A DNA stretch of 64,000 nt from Flavobacterium sp. Root901 (lineage in GTDB: Bacteria; Bacteroidota; Bacteroidia; Flavobacteriales; Flavobacteriaceae): NCBI RefSeq assembly GCF_001429765.1, contig NZ_LMJB01000006.1, forward strand, positions 762,338 to 826,337, in the 5' to 3' direction. Of the stretch, positions 23,327-30,787 are shown in pieces (within the stretch, counting starts at the first letter, position 1; every line of letters begins with the position of its first letter). The position numbers and the translations under genes were made by a program. The notes under the pieces are model-generated. The model was given only the letters and a program-made list of their open reading frames with translations, made no database searches and was not told the DNA's origin.

Positions 23327-24259
23327 ATGATAAATTTCCCTAAAATTGACCTGCCGCAGTTAAAATCCAAATTACAGGTGAAATCACCTTGGGATAGGAT
23401 TATTATTTCGGTTTTAAGTCTTTTAATAACAATTCCGATATTTATCATACTGCACCAAAACCTTATTGACTTAAAATGGGCTTTTAATCTGGACAGGGTT
23501 TTTATTTTCATTTTTGTTTTTGCTGCAGTTTTTTTTCTTTTAATGTACCTGCGCACAATCATTATTTTGTGTGTCGCGGTGTATTTATTGATTTTATTTT
23601 ACGGATCAGTGATTGGAAATTATGGTTTTAGTGAGATTTCTGAAGATTATAACTCGATGATTTATACCATGTCAGACAATCCATATCCGCAAGATATAAT
23701 TGTGGCCAAGCTGCTTCCGTTTCCCAATAAATCAAAAATTATAAGTGCTATTGAATATCAAAATCCAAAAGTGCGAAATTTTGCCATAATGGCGACAACA
23801 AAATACTTTAAAGGAATAAAGGGCTATTCTGATTACAGAACAATTATTCAGTGTTTTGCTGTTTTTAAAGAAATTAACAGCCGTTGGAACTATGTAAATG
23901 ATCCAAAAGAAGGCGATTACATTGCAACGGCCAGTGAATCATTAGAATATTTTTCAGGTGACTGCGACGATCATTCAATTTTGATGGCTGCTGCAATTCG
24001 TTCTATTGGCGGAACTCCAAGGTTGATTCATACCAAAGGCCATATATATCCTGAAATTTTAATTGGTTCGATGATTGATCTTGAGAAAGTCAATTATTTA
24101 ATAAAAAATGTCCTTTTTCAAAAAGAAAGCTACGGTAAAAACCTGCATTACCATATAGACGAAAGAGGTCAGGTTTGGATGAACCTGGATTATACTGCAA
24201 CTTATCCGGGCGGTCCTTTTATGTACGAAGAAATACTTGGAGCGCTGACTCTAAATTGA
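23327..24259 (+). CDS. membrane protein with transglutaminase-like cysteine domain
   Basis: 310 aa. There are two hydrophobic segments near the N-terminus (about 24-42 and 52-90). From about residue 120 there is a soluble domain with YFSGDCDDHSILMAAAIRSIGG (Cys-Asp-Asp-His region, about 202-224) and LIHTKGHIYPEILIG (His). These are the Cys and His of a transglutaminase-like peptidase fold. Cys-protease-like or amide-forming activity on cell-envelope substrates is possible. It lies 18 nt downstream of the binding-protein-like gene and is probably co-transcribed with it. Confidence 0.78.
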   Translation: MINFPKIDLPQLKSKLQVKSPWDRIIISVLSLLITIPIFIILHQNLIDLKWAFNLDRVFIFIFVFAAVFFLLMYLRTIIILCVAVYLLILFYGSVIGNYGFSEISEDYNSMIYTMSDNPYPQDIIVAKLLPFPNKSKIISAIEYQNPKVRNFAIMATTKYFKGIKGYSDYRTIIQCFAVFKEINSRWNYVNDPKEGDYIATASESLEYFSGDCDDHSILMAAAIRSIGGTPRLIHTKGHIYPEILIGSMIDLEKVNYLIKNVLFQKESYGKNLHYHIDERGQVWMNLDYTATYPGGPFMYEEILGALTLN

Positions 24260-24400
24260 TTTTAAAAAAACGGTCTGTTTATATGTTTTTCTGTTAAAAT
24301 ATTAGTAATCAATGGTTTTAAATGCACTTTCTGTGACTATAATGTGAAGGATAAAAGTTTTTTTTGTACCTTTTCCTATCTAATTATTAATCACAAAATC

Positions 24401-24769
24401 ATGAAAAATTCTAAACTATTTATCTTCGCGCTTGCATTGGCAGCAGTATTAATGATTTCATGTTCTAAGGGTAGAAATAAATTGATAAACTCTTGGAAAG
24501 TAACAGCCGTAGAACCGAAGACCCCTATTTCGGATTCGCTTAAAACTGTAATTTTAACAGATGGAACCTTAACATTTACAAAAGACGGACATGTGACCGG
24601 ATTCTTAACCAGAGAAATTACAAATGGTACTTATGCATTGACAAAAGGTGGAAAAAATTTGGTGATTAAAGATGAAGTTGGGACACCCTACCCTTGCGAA
24701 AGCACTATTACAAATGATGAATTGGTACTGGATACCAAAGAAATGAAACTCACACTCAAGAAAATATAA
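24401..24769 (+). CDS. lipocalin-like lipoprotein
   Basis: 122 aa from the ATG at 24401; upstream ATGs in the frame precede no export signal. The N-terminus MKNSKLFIFALALAAVLMIS then Cys gives a lipoprotein signal peptide. The mature part has the lipocalin-like pattern: NKLINSWKVTAVEP, then short beta strands (GTLTFTKDGHVTGFLTREITNGTYALTKGGKNLVI) ending LTLKKI. Such small barrels are frequent in Bacteroidetes with unknown ligands. It is probably outer-membrane or periplasmic and attached by lipid. It is followed by the 24779 repeat. Confidence 0.75.
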   Translation: MKNSKLFIFALALAAVLMISCSKGRNKLINSWKVTAVEPKTPISDSLKTVILTDGTLTFTKDGHVTGFLTREITNGTYALTKGGKNLVIKDEVGTPYPCESTITNDELVLDTKEMKLTLKKI

Positions 24770-24778
24770 AGTTTTTTT

Positions 24779-24855
24779 TAAGATGCTAAGATACTAAGGT
24801 TTTAAGATGTTAAGTTTTTCACTCGGAGCACACTTAACCTCTTAGAACTTTAGCA
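24779..24855. repeat. TTCTAAGATACTAAG-type inverted repeat
   Basis: AGATGCTAAGATACTAAGGT (from 24781) with TTTTAAGATGTTAAGT faces CACTTAACCTCTTAGAACTT plus TAGC (about 24830-24854). The arms are imperfect reverse complements and lie between the lipoprotein and amide-hydrolase genes. Confidence 0.6.
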
Positions 24856-24874
24856 GATTTAATACCATTAATTT

Positions 24875-25930
24875 ATGAAATTAAAAAAGAGATTATCAGC
24901 AATTTCGGCCTTTTTGTGCCTATTATTTTGTACTGAAAAAGTGAATCCATGCACCAGAATAGTATATGAAGGTCTAAATGGTACAATTATTACAGCACGT
25001 TCAATGGATTGGAAAGGCGAAATTCCAGCCAATTTATGGCTTTTTCCAAGAGGAATTGAACGATTTGGAGAAGCAGGAAATAACTCGCTGAAATGGAAAT
25101 CAAAATACGGAAGTGTGATAACCAGTTCCTGGGATATTGCTTCATCTGACGGAATGAACGAAAAAGGCCTTGTTGGAAATCTTTTATGGCTCGTAGAATC
25201 TACCTATCCTAAATTTGTAAAAGACGGTCCTGTAAAAGGACTTGCGGTTTCTTTGTGGCTGCAGTATGTTTTAGACAATTATGCCACAGTTGCCGAAGCT
25301 GTAACGGCTCTGGAAAAAAAAGATTTTGTGGTAGCTTCATCCCACATTCCGGGAACAAATATTTTTGCTACGGTACATTTGTCTTTATCAGATTCTTCCG
25401 GAGACAATGCCATTTTTGAATATATAAACGGAAATTTGGTTGTTCATCACGACAGAAAATATGTTGCAATGACCAATTCGCCTGTTTTTGAAGAACAATT
25501 AGCCATTAATACCTATTGGAAAAGCATTCCGGGAACGATAATGCTTCCGGGAACTAACCGCGCAGCAGATCGCTTTGTAAGAGCGTCTTATTATATTGAT
25601 GCGATCCCTAAAACAGATAATGTCAGAACAGCGCTTTCGAGTGTTTTTGGTGTTATCAGAAATTGTTCTGTACCGCTTGGAATTTCTTCGGAAACTGAAC
25701 CTAATATTTCTTCTACACGTTGGAGAACTGTAGCCGATCAGAAGAATTTGGTTTATTATTTTGATAATGTACTGAACCCGAATGTGGTTTGGGTTGAATT
25801 CAGCAAACTGGATTTTAGTGAAAAAGGAAAAATCAAAAAATTAAGTCTGGCAAATAATGAAAATTATTCCGGAGAATCATCGATGAATTTTAAACCAGCT
25901 TCATCATTTAAATTTGCCGGATTAGATTAA
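24875..25930 (+). CDS. choloylglycine hydrolase-like linear amide C-N hydrolase
   Basis: 351 aa. A signal peptide-like start (MKLKKRLSAISAFLCLLFCT) leads to Cys26 in NPCTRIVYEG, which becomes the N-terminal nucleophile of the mature enzyme in this Ntn family. Further hallmarks are TARSMDWKGEIP and the conserved Asn/Arg region (KYVAMTNSPVFEEQL; RASYYIDAIP). Members cut bile-salt amides, penicillin V or N-acyl homoserine lactones; the substrate cannot be told from sequence. It should be a periplasmic or exported enzyme. It is convergent with the DUF2200 gene, with a shared terminator at 25943. Confidence 0.87.
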   Translation: MKLKKRLSAISAFLCLLFCTEKVNPCTRIVYEGLNGTIITARSMDWKGEIPANLWLFPRGIERFGEAGNNSLKWKSKYGSVITSSWDIASSDGMNEKGLVGNLLWLVESTYPKFVKDGPVKGLAVSLWLQYVLDNYATVAEAVTALEKKDFVVASSHIPGTNIFATVHLSLSDSSGDNAIFEYINGNLVVHHDRKYVAMTNSPVFEEQLAINTYWKSIPGTIMLPGTNRAADRFVRASYYIDAIPKTDNVRTALSSVFGVIRNCSVPLGISSETEPNISSTRWRTVADQKNLVYYFDNVLNPNVVWVEFSKLDFSEKGKIKKLSLANNENYSGESSMNFKPASSFKFAGLD

Positions 25931-25942
25931 ATCTATAAAACG

Positions 25943-25972
25943 AAGCCTTCTAAGATGTAGAGGGCTTTTTTA
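25943..25972. terminator. terminator between converging genes
   Basis: AAGCCTTCT (25943-25951) pairs with AGAGGGCTT (25959-25967, one G-T pair) around AAGATGT, followed by a T-run on the plus strand. It overlaps the end of the minus-strand DUF2200 gene. Confidence 0.7.
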
Positions 25973-26320
25973 TTCCCTCAAAATTTTCTCCATTTTTTTT
26001 CCTTTGGCAAGTTCGTCAACTAATTTATCCATGTAACGAATTTTCTGCATTAACGGATCTTCGATATCTTCAATGCGATATCCGCAGATCACTCCTGTAA
26101 TTTTTGAAGCATTCGGATTAAGAACTGGTGCTTCTGCAAAAAACGTCTGCAGGTCAACTTTCTTTTCAATCTTATCTTTAAATTGTTTAGCCGTGTAACC
26201 TGTAAGCCAGAGTATAACGGTGTCTACTTCTTCTGCTGTACGGTTTTTTCTCTCAGCTTTTTCTTTATACATTCTATAAATACTCGCAAACGAATATTCA
26301 AACACTTTTGTATTGTTCAT
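25970..26320 (-). CDS. DUF2200 family protein
   Basis: 116 aa, cytosolic. The N-terminus MNNTKVFEYSFASIYRMYKE and the pattern 'RKNRTAEEVDTVILWLTGYTAKQFKDKIEK ... FF-x-x-AP-x-LNPNASKITGVICGYRIEDIEDPLMQKIRYMDKLVDELAKGK' correspond to DUF2200, a family of unknown function. It is helical and highly charged. The gene is on the minus strand and divergent from the ArsR-type regulator; the shared spacer (26321-26471) contains the regulator's duplicated operator. Confidence 0.85.
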   Translation of the reverse strand: MNNTKVFEYSFASIYRMYKEKAERKNRTAEEVDTVILWLTGYTAKQFKDKIEKKVDLQTFFAEAPVLNPNASKITGVICGYRIEDIEDPLMQKIRYMDKLVDELAKGKKMEKILRE

Positions 26321-26422
26321 CTTTTTCCCTTTTGTATTAGATTAAAATTATAAAAATTAATCGTAATTACTTCCCGTGTAATCTATTAAATAATCTTTTT
26401 TTGGAAAAAAAGCATAAAAAAT

Positions 26423-26468
26423 ATTGCGCAGTCAAATAACTGCATTATATTTGCAGTCAAATAACTGC
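26423..26468 (+). promoter_or_regulatory. promoter with duplicated ArsR-type operator
   Basis: GCAGTcaaataACTGC is a 16-nt palindrome present twice, at 26428-26443 and 26453-26468, identical to the base and with centres 25 nt apart. Between them is the -7 element TATATTTG (26446-26453); its last base is the first of the second operator. ATTG at 26423-26426 stands 19 nt before it as the -33 element. A bound dimer at either copy would block RNA polymerase. Autorepression is inferred from position. Confidence 0.8.
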
Positions 26469-26471
26469 ACA

Positions 26472-26798
26472 ATGGAAATACGTAGAGATGTTTTTCAGGC
26501 AATTGCCGACCCGACCCGAAGAGCTATTTTAAATCTGGTTGCCATTCAGGCTATGACTCCGGGTACAATAGCTGAAAATTTTGATTCGTCAAGACAAACA
26601 ATATCAAAGCATATAAAAATCCTGACAGAATGTGAATTGCTTGACCAACAGCAGAATGGCAGGGAAATTTATTATTATATAAATCCAAAAAAAATTAAAG
26701 AAGTGGCTGATTTTATAGAACCTTTCCGCCAAATGTGGGACGAGCGTTTTAATAAATTAGAAAGTATAATGAAAAACTACAAACCCAAAAAAGATTAG
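26472..26798 (+). CDS. ArsR family transcriptional repressor
   Basis: 108 aa from the ATG at 26472; the open frame reaches back to a TTG within the operator, which is unlikely to be used. It has the winged-helix pattern: [19 protein letters not shown], then the recognition helix region [22 protein letters not shown] and the wing [19 protein letters not shown]. There are no paired Cys metal ligands at the usual alpha-3 or alpha-5 sites, which points to a non-metal ArsR, as expected for one linked to SRPBCC and DoxX genes. It is first in a three-gene operon (4-nt and 7-nt gaps) and probably binds the duplicated palindrome. Confidence 0.88.
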   Translation: MEIRRDVFQAIADPTRRAILNLVAIQAMTPGTIAENFDSSRQTISKHIKILTECELLDQQQNGREIYYYINPKKIKEVADFIEPFRQMWDERFNKLESIMKNYKPKKD

Positions 26799-26801
26799 TT
26801 T

Positions 26802-27269
26802 ATGGAAAAGAAAACAAAAATTACTGCCGAAAACGGCCAGCAGGAAATAGTGATTACAAGAGAGTTTGATCTTCCGCTTGAATTACTTTTTAAAGCCTAT
26901 GCCGAAGCTGAAATCGTAGAGGAATGGATGGGAACAAAAGTTTTAAAATTAGAAAATAAAAAATACGGCGGCTGGCAGTTTGAAACCAAAGATCCTAACG
27001 GAAATGTAGTTTTTAGTGCCAATGGTGTTATTCATGATTTTGTTCCGGAGAAGAGTATCGTAAGAACATTTGAAATGGAAAATGCCAATTTTGCCCCTCA
27101 ATTGGAGTTTTTGGAATTTGAAAAACTAACAGAAGAAACAAGCAAATTAACCATTCAGACTATTTACAAATCGGTTGAGCACAGGGATTATCAGTTAAAA
27201 CTCCCATTTGCACAAGGACTTAACATGGCACATAATCGTTTAGAAGAAATCGTAAAACAATTAAAATAA
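26802..27269 (+). CDS. SRPBCC (AHSA1-like) domain protein
   Basis: 155 aa. It is a single START/Bet v1-like domain: EIVITREFDLPLELLFKAYAEAEIVEEWMG at the front, then KKYGGWQFETKDPNGNVVFSANGVIHDFVPEKSIVRTFEM, and a C-terminal helix GLNMAHNRLEEIVKQL. The fold binds hydrophobic ligands; operons with an ArsR-type repressor upstream are common for this family, but the ligand is unknown. Starts 4 nt after the ArsR gene stop and ends 7 nt before the DoxX gene. Confidence 0.86.
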   Translation: MEKKTKITAENGQQEIVITREFDLPLELLFKAYAEAEIVEEWMGTKVLKLENKKYGGWQFETKDPNGNVVFSANGVIHDFVPEKSIVRTFEMENANFAPQLEFLEFEKLTEETSKLTIQTIYKSVEHRDYQLKLPFAQGLNMAHNRLEEIVKQLK

Positions 27270-27275
27270 TTTACC

Positions 27276-27647
27276 ATGAGCAAAAGAAACAAAATTATTT
27301 ACTGGATTGCCACACTTTGGCTTGCATTAGGAATGGCTTCAACCGGCATCGTTCAAATATTAAAAATGAAAGAAGAAGCCGATATGATGACGCATTTAGG
27401 TTATCCGCTTTATTTTTTAACAATCTTAGGAATTTGGAAAATATTAGGTGTTATCGCTATTTTAATCCCAAAATTTCCATTGTTAAAAGAATGGACGTAT
27501 GCCGGTTTCTTTTTTGCGATGAGCGGTGCGATATTCTCTCATTTTGCTGTAGGAGATTCTGGTATAGAATACTTCGGGCCTTCACTATTATTAATTTTAA
27601 CTGTTATTTCCTGGTATTTCAGACCTGCAGAAAGAAAAACCATATAG
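27276..27647 (+). CDS. DoxX-like family membrane protein
   Basis: 123 aa with four hydrophobic helices (about 8-28, 43-64, 71-90, 97-114). The sequence WIATLWLALGMASTGIVQIL and YPLYFLTILGIWKILGVIAILIP fits the DoxX_2 family, membrane proteins linked to redox balance or sulphur/quinone metabolism. It is the third gene of the ArsR-SRPBCC-DoxX operon, in a strongly conserved order in Bacteroidetes and other bacteria. The molecular function is unknown. It is followed by an inverted repeat that can act as terminator. Confidence 0.85.
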   Translation: MSKRNKIIYWIATLWLALGMASTGIVQILKMKEEADMMTHLGYPLYFLTILGIWKILGVIAILIPKFPLLKEWTYAGFFFAMSGAIFSHFAVGDSGIEYFGPSLLLILTVISWYFRPAERKTI

Positions 27648-27657
27648 TTTAGTTTAC

Positions 27658-27697
27658 AGTCTCAGTTTTCAGTATTTGTACACTGTAAACTGAGACT
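27658..27697. repeat. inverted repeat AGTCTCAGTTTTCAGT / ACTGTAAACTGAGACT
   Basis: The two 16-nt arms (27658-27673 and 27682-27697) are reverse complements with one mismatch and an 8-nt loop. They sit between the DoxX and monooxygenase genes, which converge, and can act as a bidirectional terminator without a long T-run. The arms are longer than a usual terminator stem, which suggests a dispersed repeat. Confidence 0.6.
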
Positions 27698-27709
27698 GCA
27701 GACTATAAC

Positions 27710-28873
27710 TTAAATCACCTCATTAAAGAAATCCATTAAAAGCTGTAGATTATTTTCATGGTGCATTGCCTCTGTTTGCTGTAAAGTTATTTGAGTAATT
27801 TCAGAAGTTCTGCTGCACATTTTTCTCTCAAAAAAACCAATCGCATCTTTCATGTTTTCAAATTGTTTAGAAGTTAATACTTCATATAATTCTAAGGCAT
27901 CTGCCAAAGCCTGATTTGCACCTTCGCCTGCATACGGCGGCATACGGTGCGCTGCATCGCCAATCATCGTTAAATTAGAAAGCGGTTCCCACGATTGATC
28001 TAAAGGGAAATGATACATGGGGCGTGGAATAATCCACATTTCATCTGATTCAAAAAGTTCCAGCCATTCTGAATTCCAATTTGCAAATTCAGCTTTAAAC
28101 CATTCAGATACAGATGTTTTATCTTTAAAATCAATTCCCGAATCAGAAATCCATTTTTGATCTGTTTTTATTCCAATTAAAACAGTAAGCGTTCCATCGC
28201 CTTTGGCACTAAACAAAACCGTTTTTCCTTCGTCTAAAGCAAAAACTTTTCCGTCATTTACCAAATTCCATAGTTTTGGTGCATTCTTTTCGGCATTATA
28301 AACATTAATTTCAATGGCTGTTACGCCTGAAAATACCGGCTGAATATCAGTAATATATTTTCTAACTTTTGAATTCGCACCATCAGAAGCAATCACAAAA
28401 TCGGCATAAGCTGTTGTTCCGTTTTCAAAAGAAATTTCCCAGCCCTCGCCTGCCGGTTTCATTTCTGTGAATTTCGAATTCCAAATCACATTTTCTTCTT
28501 TAAGAGAAGCAATCAATATATCTCGCAGAGGACCGCGGTCAATTTCCGGACGAAAATGCTCATTTCCAAAATCTTCGTTTGGTTTTTCCTGATGATCATC
28601 ATATAGAATATGCATATTTCGATCTGTAATTTTCATTTTATCAGCTCCGGGGCGATAGTGTTTTTTAAATTCATCCATTAACCCCGCTTCTGTCATTGCT
28701 TTCAAACCTGTATCGTCATGCAGATCAAGCGTTGAACCCTGCTGCCGGACACTTCGGTTTTCGTCTCTTTCATAAACTTTTACATCTGCACCCTTTTCCT
28801 GCAGTAATCGGGCAAGCATTAATCCGCCGGGCCCGCCGCCAATTATAGCTGTTCTTTTATTATCTAGTAGCAT
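27710..28873 (-). CDS. FAD-dependent monooxygenase related to Tet(X)
   Basis: 387 aa. N-terminal FAD-binding GXGXXG (IGGGPGGLMLARLLQEKGADVKVYERD), then DGANSKVRK for the middle motif, and the C-terminal GDAAHRMPPYAGEGANQALADA. This is the PHBH/Tet(X)-type group A flavin monooxygenase fold. Compared with Tet(X), the residues of the substrate pocket differ strongly (the position of Gln192 is Glu, Arg213 is Lys), so it is not expected to attack tetracyclines. The substrate is unknown, probably an aromatic or polyketide compound. It is transcribed divergently from the adjacent AraC-type regulator gene. Confidence 0.85.
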   Translation of the reverse strand: MLLDNKRTAIIGGGPGGLMLARLLQEKGADVKVYERDENRSVRQQGSTLDLHDDTGLKAMTEAGLMDEFKKHYRPGADKMKITDRNMHILYDDHQEKPNEDFGNEHFRPEIDRGPLRDILIASLKEENVIWNSKFTEMKPAGEGWEISFENGTTAYADFVIASDGANSKVRKYITDIQPVFSGVTAIEINVYNAEKNAPKLWNLVNDGKVFALDEGKTVLFSAKGDGTLTVLIGIKTDQKWISDSGIDFKDKTSVSEWFKAEFANWNSEWLELFESDEMWIIPRPMYHFPLDQSWEPLSNLTMIGDAAHRMPPYAGEGANQALADALELYEVLTSKQFENMKDAIGFFERKMCSRTSEITQITLQQTEAMHHENNLQLLMDFFNEVI

Positions 28874-28967
28874 AATTCTGTTTTTTTTATTTGTTTAAAT
28901 CTTCATTACAAAATTATATTTACTTTTATAGATAAAATACCTGCTTTTAATAATAAAATAGTCGTAA

Positions 28968-29930
28968 ATGAAAATTGAAGTTGTAGATAAAAACGGTTCT
29001 GGAATCCTGTATAAATTTGCAGATGCTATTGGAGCTTCTGTTCGCGGACGTTTTATTGATATTCCGAAAAATTTGGGCGAAGGTTACATGACTGGTTTTA
29101 ACTGGGGAAATGATTTACGAATGATGATTCGGAATTATTACCTCAAAGAAGAAATTGTACTGGAACGAAAAAATGAAATTCCTGAAGGACGGGAAAATGT
29201 AATATTTTTTCTGAGCGGTATTTTTGATTCTTCTGTGCAAAAGCACGAAAAACTAGCAGCAGAACAGCCCAACGTTTTTATCGCTATGCAGTCTGTTTCT
29301 TCGGTACTGTCGATGCCTCAAAATACATTTTTTAGAAGCATAACTATTTCTGCCTCGCGTGAATATTTGCAGCATCATTTTGGCGAATTAAAGCATCCGG
29401 CAGTTTCCAGTATTCTTTCTTCGAAAAATACTTTTGTTTTTGAAACCGAAATTTCTCCAGCTATGATTACAACAGCAAGTGAAATGATGCATCAGTCTAT
29501 TCCGGAAAGTTTAGAAAATCATTATCATAAGATAAAATGCGAAGAACTTTTATGCCATATTTTTTCTTTGATACTGCAGCGGGAAGAAACACCGGCAAGC
29601 GGCATTCATATTAAAGATATTAAGGCATTGTATGCTATAAAATACCATTTGCAATCGAATCTTGATAAAGCACCGGATATTTCGTCAATAGCGAAACAAG
29701 CTGGAATGAGCGAACCAAAACTGCGAAAATTATTCAGGCAGACTTTTGGAAAAGGAGTTTTTGAATATTACCAATTCATGCGCATGCAGGAAGCGTCTAG
29801 ATTATTAAAGGAAGAACATTTATCTGTTTCTGAAACTGGATATCAGTTAGGATTTACGAATCTGAGTCATTTTTCCAGAGTTTTTGAACAGCATATTGGT
29901 TTAAAACCAAAGAAATATTCTGCATTGTAG
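28968..29930 (+). CDS. AraC family transcriptional regulator
   Basis: 320 aa. The C-terminal ~100 residues contain the double helix-turn-helix (ISSIAKQAGMSEPKLRKLFRQTFGKGVFEYYQFMRMQEASRLLKEE then VSETGYQLGFTNLSHFSRVF). The N-terminal ~210 residues are the ligand or dimer domain (GEGYMTGFNWGNDLRMMIRNYY) seen in several Bacteroidetes regulators. It is divergent from the FAD monooxygenase at 27710, with a 94-nt shared promoter region, so regulation of that gene is likely. A second AraC gene follows 31 nt downstream on the same strand. Confidence 0.87.
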   Translation: MKIEVVDKNGSGILYKFADAIGASVRGRFIDIPKNLGEGYMTGFNWGNDLRMMIRNYYLKEEIVLERKNEIPEGRENVIFFLSGIFDSSVQKHEKLAAEQPNVFIAMQSVSSVLSMPQNTFFRSITISASREYLQHHFGELKHPAVSSILSSKNTFVFETEISPAMITTASEMMHQSIPESLENHYHKIKCEELLCHIFSLILQREETPASGIHIKDIKALYAIKYHLQSNLDKAPDISSIAKQAGMSEPKLRKLFRQTFGKGVFEYYQFMRMQEASRLLKEEHLSVSETGYQLGFTNLSHFSRVFEQHIGLKPKKYSAL

Positions 29931-29961
29931 TTTTACTTAAATTTACATCAAGATCATTAAA

Positions 29962-30726
29962 ATGAGTTTAATAATTCAGTCAGCTTTACCGGATCCTTCA
30001 ATTTCGCATTTTGTGCACAGCTTTTGGATGCTGGAAAACAATACCGGAAAAGATATTTCGTCAACTGTTTTGCCAAACGGAATGGTAGATCTGGCAGTGA
30101 TGAGCACTGATCCTGATATCTGGCAAAAAACAATCAGAGGTTTGGACACCGTTCCGGGTGAGATTCTTATTCCCAAGGGAACAAAAATGTTTTCTGTTGG
30201 CTTTAAATTACTGGCTGTAGAATATTTATTTGGAGATTCTGTCAAGGATTTTTTAAATACCGGAAAAGTTCTTTCTGACGAAATCTGGTATTTTGATAAA
30301 GAAGATTTATCCACTTTTGAGAAGTTTCAAATCAAAACAACAGCAATAATTAAAAATATTGCTGCCGAAAATATTGACAACAGAAAAAAGAAATTATTTG
30401 AACTCATTTATTCTTCAGAAGGCTCTGTTACTGTAAAGCAGCTTTCTGAAAATGTTTTTTGGAGCAGCCGTCAGATCAACCGTTACTTTAATCAGCAGTT
30501 TGGAATTTCACTCAAAGTTTATTGCAATATTCTTCGTTTTGGCTCTTCCTTTAAGCATATAAGCGAAGGCAGGCTTTTTCCGGAACAAAACTTTACAGAC
30601 CAGAATCATTTCATTAAAGAAATCAAAAAATATTCTGGCGTAACGCCAAAAGAGTTAAGTAAAAACAAAAACAATCGTTTTATGGATATTGCTGCCATCA
30701 AAAAACTAAATCAGGAAAACGACTGA
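29962..30726 (+). CDS. AraC family regulator with DUF6597-like N-terminus
   Basis: 254 aa. The N-terminal domain SLIIQSALPDPSISHFVHSFWMLEN matches the short DUF6597-type sensing module (the ISHFVHSFW ... VLPNGMVDLAV pattern). The C-terminal helix-turn-helix has VKQLSENVFWSSRQINRYFNQQFGISLKVYCNILRF and HFIKEIKKYSGVTPKELSKNK. It lies between the first AraC gene and the Tet(X)-like gene, 61 nt before the latter. It could regulate the monooxygenase gene downstream; this is inferred from position. Confidence 0.85.
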   Translation: MSLIIQSALPDPSISHFVHSFWMLENNTGKDISSTVLPNGMVDLAVMSTDPDIWQKTIRGLDTVPGEILIPKGTKMFSVGFKLLAVEYLFGDSVKDFLNTGKVLSDEIWYFDKEDLSTFEKFQIKTTAIIKNIAAENIDNRKKKLFELIYSSEGSVTVKQLSENVFWSSRQINRYFNQQFGISLKVYCNILRFGSSFKHISEGRLFPEQNFTDQNHFIKEIKKYSGVTPKELSKNKNNRFMDIAAIKKLNQEND

Positions 30727-30787
30727 TTTTTACTATTTCATCTTACTACAAATTCTCAATTTTGTAACCTAATTTAATATAGAAATT

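Noticed and set aside
27317..27652. 111-codon plus-strand frame inside the DoxX gene
   Set aside because: It overlaps a clear DoxX gene in another frame and has a Cys/Arg-rich composition typical of a shadow frame.
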